Assembly: GCF_000368045.1 (NCBI RefSeq)
Contig: NZ_KB849235.1
Coordinates: forward strand, 319,016-383,015
From: Acinetobacter johnsonii CIP 64.6
GTDB taxonomy: Bacteria > Pseudomonadota > Gammaproteobacteria > Pseudomonadales > Moraxellaceae
DNA: 64,000 nt
Reading direction: 5' to 3'
Below are positions 52,229 through 60,264 of the stretch, one piece after another. Under the pieces are notes generated by a model. It did no database searches and was not told the origin of the DNA. It worked only from the letters and a program-made list of their open reading frames with translations. How positions within the stretch are numbered: the first letter of the stretch is position 1; each line of letters begins with the position of its first letter. A program made the position numbers and the translations under genes.

Positions 52229-53523
52229 GAAGTGAAAACAAGATCTATGCCTTAATTGACGTGAACAATTGCTACGTCAGTTGTGAGCGTGTGTTTAATC
52301 CAAAGCTGAATAATAGACCGGTCATTGTGCTTTCAAACAATGACGGCTGTGCAGTTGCACGTTCGCAGGAAGCCAAAGATCTTGGGATTAAAATGGGTGT
52401 GCCCCTATTCCAAATCAAAGACATTGTTGAGAAGCACAATGTAGAAGTGCTTTCGAGCAACTACAAAGTCTATGCTGAAATGTCCGAGCGCTTTCACAGC
52501 ATCCTTGCCGACTATGTTGCACCAGGTGAGCATGAGATCTACTCTATCGATGAATGTTTTCTAGATCTAACCACTTATGAGCATAAATTCGATTTAACTG
52601 AATACGCGCAAGACATGCGTGAGCGTATCTCTAAATGGATCGGCTTGCCTGTATCAATCGGAATTGGTCGAAGTAAGACCGAAGCCAAAATTGCCAACCA
52701 TATGGCCAAGAAAGCCAAACGCTTTTCGGGTGTCTGCAATTTGGTATCCATGGACCCAAAACATAAAGATTACTTTTTTAGTTTGATCGATGTCTCTGAG
52801 GTTTGGGGAGTCGGTCGACAGCACAGTAAGAAACTACATGCCATGGGTGTGCATACCGTTCAGGATCTCACACGAACTGAGCCGCGCAATATGAAAAGCC
52901 TCTTTTCTATTGTTATGGCCCAGACGGTAGCTGAGTTGCAAGGCATTTCTTGCATTGAAATTGAACATGCCCCACCCGCTAAAAAACAAATCATCTCATC
53001 GAGGTCGTTTGGCCAACGTGTAACAGATAAAGAATCTTTGTCTGAGGCAATGAGTGATTATCTGCAGTCAGCTGTTAAACGTCTACGTGAGGATAAAAGC
53101 TTATGTGGCTGCGTGATTGCTTTTGCTGAGTCCAATCCATTTGATAAGAACAAACCGTTTTATAAGAAATCTATCAGTGTTGGGTTTGCTGAGCCTACTG
53201 ACTCTGCTGCAGTCATGAATAAAGCTGTGATGAAGCAAATGGATGAACTATTTCAAGAAGGTATCGAGTTTAAAAAATGTGGTGTGATTTTAACGTGTAT
53301 CGAGAACAAGGCAGCCTATATTCCTGACCTGCTCTCAGATGTTGAATCTATAGAACGCAATGAGAAGCTGCAGCTTGCTATGGAAGGCGTTAAGGAGCGG
53401 TTTGGGGATAAGAAGCTTGCGATCGGACCATGCAAATTGCCGAACCGTGGCTGGTCGATGAGTCGAGGAAGTTTGACGAGGGATTATTTTAGCTGGGAAG
53501 GGATGTTGACTATTGATGATTAG
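52225..53523 (+). CDS. umuC: DNA polymerase V subunit UmuC (Y family)
   Basis: 432-residue Y-family translesion polymerase. The catalytic acidic residues are in ALIDVNNCYVSCERVF and YSIDECFLDL. GIGRSKTEAKIANHMAKK is the thumb-entry region, VWGVGRQHSKKLHAMGV the helix-hairpin-helix, and the C-terminal little-finger and UmuD'-binding part ends RGSLTRDYFSWEGML. An upstream in-frame start at 52189 exists, but the ATG at 52225 overlapping the umuD stop fits the MRSENKIYALIDVN family start. Confidence 0.96.
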   Translation: MRSENKIYALIDVNNCYVSCERVFNPKLNNRPVIVLSNNDGCAVARSQEAKDLGIKMGVPLFQIKDIVEKHNVEVLSSNYKVYAEMSERFHSILADYVAPGEHEIYSIDECFLDLTTYEHKFDLTEYAQDMRERISKWIGLPVSIGIGRSKTEAKIANHMAKKAKRFSGVCNLVSMDPKHKDYFFSLIDVSEVWGVGRQHSKKLHAMGVHTVQDLTRTEPRNMKSLFSIVMAQTVAELQGISCIEIEHAPPAKKQIISSRSFGQRVTDKESLSEAMSDYLQSAVKRLREDKSLCGCVIAFAESNPFDKNKPFYKKSISVGFAEPTDSAAVMNKAVMKQMDELFQEGIEFKKCGVILTCIENKAAYIPDLLSDVESIERNEKLQLAMEGVKERFGDKKLAIGPCKLPNRGWSMSRGSLTRDYFSWEGMLTIDD

Positions 53524-53564
53524 TCTAATAGCTTATCAAGCTATTATAAAATTTGGAGAAAATT

Positions 53565-54827
53565 GTGGGGCAAGCAAAACAACGCGGCAGCTTGGCAGAA
53601 CGTATAAAATTAGCCGAAGCAAATATTGTGAATTTATATTCTAATGAGAAATATGAAGAATTACTTAAAGATTCAACTAACCTAAAAGTACCAAGAATAA
53701 TTGATGATAAAGTTAAAAATTTTTGTAATAAAATTTCTAAAATTGCCCCCCTTTACTTAAAAGTTACACCCGAACCAAAATCTACATTAGACAATTGTGA
53801 TATCAATGTTAGAGATAAAATTCAAAGAGATGGGGGAACATTGGTTGCAGGATATAAAATCTGGTACTTAGAAGATGCTTATATTATGGCTGAAAGACAT
53901 GCCGTCTGGAAAAATAATAAAAATGAGTTACACGAAATAAGTTTCGATTTAGAGCGCAACAAAGAAATATTATTTCTGCCAGACACAGAAAATTGTACTG
54001 TACTTGAAGATAAAATACCTCGTATTGATATGGCTTATATAAAAAACCTCGAGAGTACAGCAGAGTATTGTAATATTGATTCACATTTTTTTTGGGAAAA
54101 CCAAAAAAAGCAATCTGAAGGCTTAGTAGAGGTTGCGCAAACTGAAAATTACGTGGATTTTAGTAAACGAGTCTCACCTATATCTGACGTGATGCATTTA
54201 AGTGATATATTGCCATTAGAGTCAATACAACAAGCTCTTGGTGAACAATACGATTATAAAATTAAACATATTAGAGATTTAGACTCTATTCTACAAAACT
54301 CTGAACTTAAAGGTGCGTTTTACGAAAACTGTGCATCAGGGTGGCACAACCATTGTGTAAGAAATCAACTACCTGAAGAACAACGTCGCATTGGAGAGTC
54401 ATTCAATGCAGATAATAAGATACTTTACAAACAAATCGAACGAAGAATTGGGGCTTTAATCTTTGATGATTTAATCGCAATGAAAGTTTTTATTAATGAA
54501 AACCCTACTCCCGTAGCTGAGCTTTTCTTATCGACGACCTTTAATGGTGCACTAAAGATACATGATGTATGTTTTCAAAACATATTTAAACCAAAGGAAA
54601 AATACACACTTCAAAAGTATGAGGGGTTAAACGCATTCTCTCAGCTTATTTTGAACGCAAAATTATACTGTTCACAGCATGGCATAAATCAAATAAGTCT
54701 AACTGCTGCAAATATAGACCTCATACCTTTCTTTGAGAGCCATGGCTTTGTGGTTGAGGATAGTGAGGTTGCTAGAAAAGGAATATCTGTATTTAAAGCT
54801 GGAATTCCAATGCATTTATATCTATAG
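53565..54827 (+). CDS. Uncharacterised protein downstream of umuC, with GNAT-like C-terminal end
   Basis: 420 residues from a GTG at 53565 with GGAG seven bases before it (an upstream TTG at 53553 is less likely). It opens GQAKQRGSLAERIKLAEANI, a start seen in many uncharacterised phage and bacterial proteins. At about 95-150 there is a GYKIWYLEDAYIMAERHAVW...ILFLPD block, also known from uncharacterised proteins. The last 60 residues (INQISLTAANIDLIPFFESH-GF) resemble the end of a GNAT acetyltransferase fold. It is 41 bases after umuC on the same strand and AT-rich. Function unknown. Confidence 0.72.
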   Translation: MGQAKQRGSLAERIKLAEANIVNLYSNEKYEELLKDSTNLKVPRIIDDKVKNFCNKISKIAPLYLKVTPEPKSTLDNCDINVRDKIQRDGGTLVAGYKIWYLEDAYIMAERHAVWKNNKNELHEISFDLERNKEILFLPDTENCTVLEDKIPRIDMAYIKNLESTAEYCNIDSHFFWENQKKQSEGLVEVAQTENYVDFSKRVSPISDVMHLSDILPLESIQQALGEQYDYKIKHIRDLDSILQNSELKGAFYENCASGWHNHCVRNQLPEEQRRIGESFNADNKILYKQIERRIGALIFDDLIAMKVFINENPTPVAELFLSTTFNGALKIHDVCFQNIFKPKEKYTLQKYEGLNAFSQLILNAKLYCSQHGINQISLTAANIDLIPFFESHGFVVEDSEVARKGISVFKAGIPMHLYL

Positions 54828-54888
54828 ACTTTCTCAATTCACACACTGAACACAGACAGTGACATGCACTTTTGTCGAAATCGAATGC

Positions 54889-54918
54889 GCTGTGCAGCCT
54901 GAAAGCAGGATGCACAGC
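54889..54918. terminator. Strong hairpin between convergent units
   Basis: GCTGTGCA pairs with TGCACAGC and an inner stem CCTG/CAGG closes an AAAG tetraloop. There is no long T-run. It separates the plus-strand SOS block from the minus-strand lysis genes and probably ends transcription from one or both sides. Confidence 0.6.
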
Positions 54919-54931
54919 AATAATGCTTTGA

Positions 54932-55510
54932 TCATGATAGAAACAAAGCCTTTTCTTTAGCACGACGATTCACAAGTCCTTGCATGCGTTTACCACCTGC
55001 ATTCACCCATACATCAAACTGATCCGCTGCACCGCGAATATCATTGGCATTCAGTTTTTTAACTAAAGTTGATTGACTAAAAGCACTAGCCCCAATGTTG
55101 TAAGCAAGTGATAGCAGTGCATCAAACTGATTTTGATTAAGTTGCACTGTGACTGCCTTATTTACAGTAGCTTCAAACTTCTTTAAATCATGTGCCATGT
55201 ATGTCTTAGCTTGTGCTTCCGTGCAGGTATCACCTTTCATAACTTTAATGCCGTTCGGATAAACTGTGGTACCGAATCCAATCGTCCATACCCCCACACC
55301 ATCGTCATATGCAGCAAGCCGTTTTCCTTCAAAACCACAGATGAGATCCACACCAAAAAGACTAACCACCATCTGGTCGATCGCAATACCCAACATATCA
55401 GCCACCGTTGCATCTGTAGCCGTTGCAATCACTTGGTTGGCAGCATTGACTTGCTTTTGAGTAAGTGTTCCACCACTGATCTTTCTTAAAAAATCAAAAA
55501 TATGTTTCAT
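54932..55510 (-). CDS. Phage lysozyme, glycoside hydrolase family 24 (endolysin)
   Basis: 192-residue endolysin. The catalytic triad has T4-lysozyme spacing: Glu61 in CGFEGKRLAAYDD, Asp70, and Thr76 in VGVWTIGFGTT. The N-terminal 50 residues (helical, with TDATVADMLGIAIDQMVVSLFG) are an added region that might act in signal-arrest release or targeting. It cuts the peptidoglycan glycan strand at lysis. It lies downstream of a holin-like gene, the last gene of the prophage lysis unit. Confidence 0.93.
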   Translation of the reverse strand: MKHIFDFLRKISGGTLTQKQVNAANQVIATATDATVADMLGIAIDQMVVSLFGVDLICGFEGKRLAAYDDGVGVWTIGFGTTVYPNGIKVMKGDTCTEAQAKTYMAHDLKKFEATVNKAVTVQLNQNQFDALLSLAYNIGASAFSQSTLVKKLNANDIRGAADQFDVWVNAGGKRMQGLVNRRAKEKALFLS

Positions 55511-55521
55511 TTTTCACTTAC

Positions 55522-55893
55522 TCACTTAAACATTGCTTTAAAAGCTGATCGAATTTCATAGATTAGTTCACCAATGGTTTTACCACGTAACAGCTGAATC
55601 GCTTGATACCAGATGCCAATTAACAACATTCCGAAAATCGCAAAGATCAACATTACAAAGCCTTGCGTCATATGTGAATAGACATGCCAACCATAATATT
55701 CAATAAATGCTGAACCACCATACAGACTAATCGCCACACTAAACGTGAACTTCATAATCACCCCCATCGTGATTTTAATTCGTCCCTCGGTATCGATATC
55801 CCCTGATAACGTCAGAGCAAAGATTGCCCCAACCACTGCAGCGATAATTTTAAAAAGCCATGGTAGGCCCTTGATGCTTAACGGGTCATTCAT
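55522..55893 (-). CDS. Holin-like membrane protein
   Basis: 123 residues with three hydrophobic segments: WLFKIIAAVVGAIFALTL, MKFTFSVAISLYGGSAFI and GFVMLIFAIFGMLLIGIWY. The C-terminus is charged (RGKTIGELIYEIRSAFKAMFK). Size, topology and position just before a phage lysozyme support a holin that opens the inner membrane; similar three-span proteins in this place are annotated as holins. AGGAG lies six bases before the ATG. No specific family is claimed. Confidence 0.7.
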   Translation of the reverse strand: MNDPLSIKGLPWLFKIIAAVVGAIFALTLSGDIDTEGRIKITMGVIMKFTFSVAISLYGGSAFIEYYGWHVYSHMTQGFVMLIFAIFGMLLIGIWYQAIQLLRGKTIGELIYEIRSAFKAMFK

Positions 55894-55918
55894 AGACCAC
55901 TCCTAATTTTTTGGCAAT

Positions 55919-55940
55919 AAAAAAGCGCTCAATGAGCGCC
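55919..55940 (-). terminator. Terminator between tail genes and lysis genes
   Basis: On the minus strand GCGCTC/GAGCGC around ATT is followed by six T residues. It follows the 79-residue gene and precedes the holin gene, so lysis genes likely need their own promoter or readthrough. Confidence 0.8.
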
Positions 55941-55957
55941 ATATACTTTTTAAAAAC

Positions 55958-56197
55958 TTAAACTTCGATTTGAATCACTTCACCCAATGGTGCGAGTCGT
56001 TTAATCTCACCATCAGATACAAATACTGTTGCTCCAAGGTTGTAACGTGTTGAACTGGTCACCAGATTTAAACCCGATCCACCCACCACCAACACTTTGT
56101 AATTGGGATGGTCCACGCTGGTAATGGTTCCTACAAATTCTGCAGCCGCAGGAAGTAAATCAATTAAACGCTGTAATGCATTACTCACGATTGACAC
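55958..56197 (-). CDS. Small phage structural-type protein
   Basis: 79 residues: SNALQRLIDLLPAAAEFVGTI then a strand-rich domain (VLVVGGSGLNLVTSSTRYNL, GATVFVSDGEIKRLAPLGEV). This looks like the small OB-like or puncture-type proteins encoded after tail hub genes, though no family is named with certainty. The start is GTG (56197, or 56188), overlapping the 3' end of the preceding 692-residue gene. Translational coupling to that gene is likely. Confidence 0.65.
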   Translation of the reverse strand: MSIVSNALQRLIDLLPAAAEFVGTITSVDHPNYKVLVVGGSGLNLVTSSTRYNLGATVFVSDGEIKRLAPLGEVIQIEV

Positions 56198-58259
56198 GCT
56201 CCACTTTCACAGTTTGATTGACCACTGCGTGGCTGAACGAGACGCTAACACTATCTACAATGCCCCACCATTCCGCATTAAATGCCAGCACCTCTCCTGG
56301 TACACATTCACCTACTTCAGGCGAAATCGGCATGCTGTAGGTATGAGTTTCAACCATCCCTGCTTTGGCAAGTTTGGCTTTGCCATAGGCCTTCATGCTG
56401 ACATAGTTGAACAACGGATTGTTATCAGGTTGAAGTAGAATATCAGCACTAGTGCCAGTACGTTTTACCTGAGCTGGTGGTCCTTTACGGTCATTTGTCA
56501 GCGTAATGCCGTTGTAATCAGGATAGATCTGATAATCGGTTGATTGACTCAGCACTACAGACTCAGGCAATAAGCGATCATATTCAGCGATTGACAGCAC
56601 ATCCCAGAAGGTCTTTTTATAAAGCGGTTTAATCGTCAGCGTATTGCTGCCCTTTTCGCTATAAATAAACCCACCACCGCTTTCAACCACCATCTTGATG
56701 GCATCGATTGGAGCTAAATTGGAATAACTTAAGCATTCACGCTCAACGATCCAGCCCAGTGCATCGATCAACTGCCAATTCAGTACCGTATCGCTAAACA
56801 CGCGATCTAGCTCCGCTTGGCACAACTGGACGGAGGTTCGATCATTCTCTTGTAAGAAGGAGCGTAAAGGCGCTGTCGGTGCGGCAAGTAGTGCCGTTTG
56901 ACTGCGGCCAATTAAGGTGTAGGTATCCTGGGCAAATTTACGAGAACGTCGGCGGTTCTCAAGCAACATTTGATGCTCGGTACCATTCACGATAATTTTT
57001 AAAATCACAGGTTGGCCATTGATCGGTTCAAGTTTGCCAATCTCAGCAGCTGGTACAGTCAAGCTATAGGACCAGCACCAGCTGCTGCGATCGGTACTGT
57101 AATTCCCGTCATAGACTTCAATCTCTACGCCATTGTCTAGGCGTGTCACAGATAAACTATTCAAAATGTACCACCAATTACGATTCGGTATGCCAGGTAT
57201 GCAATCATCCGCACCAAAGTTGAGAACAACATCATGCGAATCCACCTCATGACACAGGCATACGAAATTAAGATCACCTGTACCCTGATATTCGGGAATT
57301 TCAGGATCTGGCCATGGTTCAATCGGATGCTTGCGATAATGAATGGATTTAGCTTTATCCCAAGAGATCACATCTTGTGTGACTAGCTCTAAGCCTTTAT
57401 CCCAATCAAAGCTGAAGCGCTTTTCAAAGACGTGTGCGACTTGATGTGAAAATGAAATATTACGGCGTTTACGGATCATCTCCTGATGATCGAATTCACG
57501 ATTTAATCGAAGCTTGATCGATTCATCAAAATACAAATCGCGTGCAATCCGGATCTTCAGATTTTCTTGCCAACGTACACCCAGATTTCGACTGAGTTTC
57601 TCGCCCTGGTCAAATACTGCATGGATGGATTCTGATAAAGTCAGCCCACGCTCAAAAGCAACCTTGTTGCCATGACTGACCACTAATCCTTGATCAAAAA
57701 AAAGAGCCTCATTAGAGACTCTTAGAATTGGTTTTGCCCATGGTATTGCTGCGACACTTAAAGCAGCGATTGCCTTTTGATAACTAGCATCAAACGCATA
57801 AGACACCCCGACGATGTGATTAATATCGAATACAGCATCAATTTGAAATTGAAATTCAGTATCTAAAACCGTATCAACCGTACATAGGTTTTCAGCAAAA
57901 ACCGCTTGAACATCAAGGCTAAGCTCAGCATCAAGTACATAATCAATCTGAGCAATAACATCTGTATTTTCTGAAAATACCGCATGAACACTATATTGAA
58001 ATTCAGCATCTAAAACCGTGTCAATCGTGGAAGTATTGACACCACTATCCGCATAGACCGCGCCAACTTCAAAATTGAAATCAACATCAAGCAGAGTATC
58101 AATTTCAGCGGTAACATCATCACCAAAGTTTAGATTGGTTGAGCCTGTCGCTAAATGCTCAAAATTCAAGATGATGTCGTGACTGTCAGTATTATCAGGT
58201 GTGAAGTTAAGATTTACATTGTGAGCATCGACTGTGCCAAGTTTTCGCTTAAATTTCAC
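56181..58259 (-). CDS. Large phage tail/hub-type protein with internal repeats
   Basis: 692 residues in three parts. (1) Residues 10-147: an NLNF...DSHDIILNF motif, then four repeats of about 25 residues at 52-73, 78-98, 104-124 and 127-147 with pattern (I/V)D(T/Y)(L/V)LD(V/A/T)(D/E)...(V/I)xAV(Y/F). (2) Residues 185-310: about nine shorter F/W-initiated repeats, highly charged. (3) A second DSHDVVLNFG motif at about 340-349 followed by a globular C-terminal 330 residues (RRRSRKFAQDTYTLIGRSQT ... PGEVLAFNAEWWGIVDSVSV), which looks like a tail hub or baseplate domain. Exact family is not named. Confidence 0.72.
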   Translation of the reverse strand: MKFKRKLGTVDAHNVNLNFTPDNTDSHDIILNFEHLATGSTNLNFGDDVTAEIDTLLDVDFNFEVGAVYADSGVNTSTIDTVLDAEFQYSVHAVFSENTDVIAQIDYVLDAELSLDVQAVFAENLCTVDTVLDTEFQFQIDAVFDINHIVGVSYAFDASYQKAIAALSVAAIPWAKPILRVSNEALFFDQGLVVSHGNKVAFERGLTLSESIHAVFDQGEKLSRNLGVRWQENLKIRIARDLYFDESIKLRLNREFDHQEMIRKRRNISFSHQVAHVFEKRFSFDWDKGLELVTQDVISWDKAKSIHYRKHPIEPWPDPEIPEYQGTGDLNFVCLCHEVDSHDVVLNFGADDCIPGIPNRNWWYILNSLSVTRLDNGVEIEVYDGNYSTDRSSWCWSYSLTVPAAEIGKLEPINGQPVILKIIVNGTEHQMLLENRRRSRKFAQDTYTLIGRSQTALLAAPTAPLRSFLQENDRTSVQLCQAELDRVFSDTVLNWQLIDALGWIVERECLSYSNLAPIDAIKMVVESGGGFIYSEKGSNTLTIKPLYKKTFWDVLSIAEYDRLLPESVVLSQSTDYQIYPDYNGITLTNDRKGPPAQVKRTGTSADILLQPDNNPLFNYVSMKAYGKAKLAKAGMVETHTYSMPISPEVGECVPGEVLAFNAEWWGIVDSVSVSFSHAVVNQTVKVERVNRE

Positions 58260-58277
58260 ATGCTCACCTTTTTAAAA

Positions 58278-58664
58278 TTAAGGTCTGATTTTAAATGACT
58301 GAACGCCTAGCGTACCGCCAAGTACGAGATTCGTATTTGCAAGCGTAATGTCTGTACCTACAGCTAAATCATCTACAACCTCACCTTCACCATTATAGAT
58401 CCGCGCCCATGTGGCTGTGCCTGTTTTCATCACGGTCGCCGTGTTGGTTGGGTGTAGCTCAACATAGCTTGCTGTGACTTCTTTAAAGCATGGCTCAGGG
58501 AATGTGCATGTGACAAGTGCTTTGTTTGAGTCCGCTCCGGTTTCGGGTGTTGTGGGTTGTGCACCTTCATAAAAAACAATAGTGGCGCTTGATGCGCCAC
58601 TATCCATCCATGCTGCTTTTGCTTGCGCCATCACAAGCTTTGATTTGATTGATGATTTGCTCAT
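58278..58664 (-). CDS. Phage structural-type protein
   Basis: 128 residues starting MSKSSIKSKLVMAQAKAAWM, then strand-rich (SSATIVFYEGAQPTTPETGA ... GTATWARIYNGEGEVVDDLA ... NLVLGGTLGVQSFKI). The pattern of a small beta-rich phage virion protein is familiar, but no name is claimed. Its ATG overlaps the preceding gene's TGA by four bases; it lies 18 bases before the 692-residue gene. Confidence 0.65.
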   Translation of the reverse strand: MSKSSIKSKLVMAQAKAAWMDSGASSATIVFYEGAQPTTPETGADSNKALVTCTFPEPCFKEVTASYVELHPTNTATVMKTGTATWARIYNGEGEVVDDLAVGTDITLANTNLVLGGTLGVQSFKIRP

Positions 58665-58948
58665 TTTGGCACCACGTTATCTTGAATGACCGCGTTAAAA
58701 AGGCCTTGCGGGTGATGAGCAACAATAAAAAATTTTAATCTATTTAAATTATCGAATTCATAGTTGCCATTTTTATCAGTAGGTATGTCCGCAATTAATC
58801 GGCCTGATAGCTTTTCAAAAAGCCGAACACGGCAGGCGATTGGCGAGTTTTGCACTTTGACCTGCCCTTTTATGTAAAACCCGCTACTTTTCATCACAGC
58901 ATCTGAATTACTATTAACCGCCAACCTGATCTTTGTATTGATCTTCAT
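58661..58948 (-). CDS. Small phage protein with carboxypeptidase-regulatory-like strand pattern
   Basis: 95 residues. The middle (IACRVRLFEKLSGRLIADIPTD and KNGNYEFDNL) resembles a transthyretin-like or CnaB-type beta sandwich in which a decoration domain is formed: an RVRLF strand, a SGRLI turn, then GNYEF. The C-terminus is HHPQGLFNAVIQDNVVPK. It may be a virion accessory domain. The four-base overlap with the next gene shows operon coupling. Function unknown. Confidence 0.6.
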   Translation of the reverse strand: MKINTKIRLAVNSNSDAVMKSSGFYIKGQVKVQNSPIACRVRLFEKLSGRLIADIPTDKNGNYEFDNLNRLKFFIVAHHPQGLFNAVIQDNVVPK

Positions 58949-58952
58949 ACAA

Positions 58953-60212
58953 TCACCCTATTCTTAATACTATTTGTCCGCGATATGAGTTGTTGTGTGC
59001 AATGTTAATTGCGATGAAATATTCATTATCTTCTTTAAAGGTGTAAAGGTGCGTTAGTGGTTTGGATTGAAGTACATAGAAAACACCGTTTAATTCCCCA
59101 CGAAGAACATCACCATCTTCTTTTAAAAAAATAGGTGCGAATGGGGTTAGTTTATTTGCCGGGCTTGCAGCTAAATAGTTGGTATATCCACTGTAAATTG
59201 TTGCTTTTACAACCCCTAATGAGAAATTTTCTGCATATGCTGAAGCGGCATTCTGATTGTATATCCGTTGTAGTAAGACTTTGTTTAAGGCGTCTGTTGC
59301 CCCAATCCCATTTACCTGTGCTTTATTAAATCCGTTAAACGCTTGGTTATTTGATAAGGATGCTGACAAAAAGTTATTTGAAGCATCGACATCAATTAGG
59401 CTTTTAAATTCACCAAATCCATAGCAAATATGATCCGAACTCATAGGTATGGCTGTTGGTAGTATATAAAAACAAGATTCACTACCCACCACAATCCAGT
59501 TTCTATTTCCTGTTGTTGCGGTTAAGGAATCAGCTTGTGCGTTAAAAAACTCCTGATCCGAGGCATAATACCATCTTGCCCAACCATTAACTGCCGACGA
59601 CCCACTTCCTGTTCCAATCCAGTTCTTATCTGGTGAGGATAGATCGTACGGTGCCTGATTAAACATCGTATCAATATCAGTCATATCTTCAACAATGCCG
59701 ACCTTCGCATATTTCGCATAAGTTGCTGTGTATGCAGGGTCCAATTCATCCACCACACGTAAAAATGGACGACTTGGCAATAATGGATTTAAAAAGCGAT
59801 ATGCAGCCTTGCCGCCACCACTTGGATTGCTGCTAGAGAATGGTTTCTCCCACCCTAGCGGCGGTAATGATGCTGTAATCACACCTGTTGCAGCGGTCAC
59901 GCTTGGTACTGCAGCAAGCTCAAATGTGATTGTTTGAGCATTTGGCGCAGTGAGCACGCGATGTTCACCATTAAATTCAGGCTGATTTACTCCTGTGATT
60001 TTAATCACCTGATACTGCATTAAATTATGGGCAGAGCTGAACAAAGCAGTGACTGTTGTGCCTGATGCTGTAAGGGATGACACTGTGCCAATATTGATAC
60101 CATTTATCAGACAAGCATCCAGCACATTAATCATCGAGCCATAAGTATTTTGTAGTTGTGGTGCATTGTTATTGGTATGCACAAAAAATTTGATATCTGT
60201 ACTTGCGACCAT
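58953..60212 (-). CDS. Phage tail/baseplate-region protein
   Basis: 419 residues, starting MVASTDIKFFVHTNNNAPQL. The first 115 residues include an Ig-like or beta-triangle segment (HNLMQYQVIKITGVNQPEFN-type, seen in tail proteins with a QVIKITG strand). The remainder is aromatic, Ser/Asn-rich and beta-rich (NWIGTGSGSSAVNGWARWYY, YILPTAIPMSSDHICYGFGE) and ends in a Cys-free NNSYRGQIVLRIG. It could be part of the tail tip or receptor-binding region. It follows a terminator, so it may have its own promoter. Confidence 0.65.
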   Translation of the reverse strand: MVASTDIKFFVHTNNNAPQLQNTYGSMINVLDACLINGINIGTVSSLTASGTTVTALFSSAHNLMQYQVIKITGVNQPEFNGEHRVLTAPNAQTITFELAAVPSVTAATGVITASLPPLGWEKPFSSSNPSGGGKAAYRFLNPLLPSRPFLRVVDELDPAYTATYAKYAKVGIVEDMTDIDTMFNQAPYDLSSPDKNWIGTGSGSSAVNGWARWYYASDQEFFNAQADSLTATTGNRNWIVVGSESCFYILPTAIPMSSDHICYGFGEFKSLIDVDASNNFLSASLSNNQAFNGFNKAQVNGIGATDALNKVLLQRIYNQNAASAYAENFSLGVVKATIYSGYTNYLAASPANKLTPFAPIFLKEDGDVLRGELNGVFYVLQSKPLTHLYTFKEDNEYFIAINIAHNNSYRGQIVLRIG

Positions 60213-60226
60213 TTTTATTTACTCAT

Positions 60227-60248
60227 AAAAAAGACCGCCGAAGCGGTC
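60227..60248 (-). terminator. Terminator after the 1203-residue tail gene
   Basis: Minus-strand stem GACCGC/GCGGTC with a TTCG tetraloop followed by six T residues, 17 bases beyond the stop. It splits the tail region into two transcription segments. Confidence 0.85.
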
Positions 60249-60264
60249 ATATTTGCATTTAAGA

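Noticed and set aside
57695..57730. Terminator-like AGAGCCTC/GAGACTCT pairing with an A-run
   Set aside because: It lies inside the coding frame of the 692-residue tail protein, the stem is imperfect, and no transcript end is expected there.
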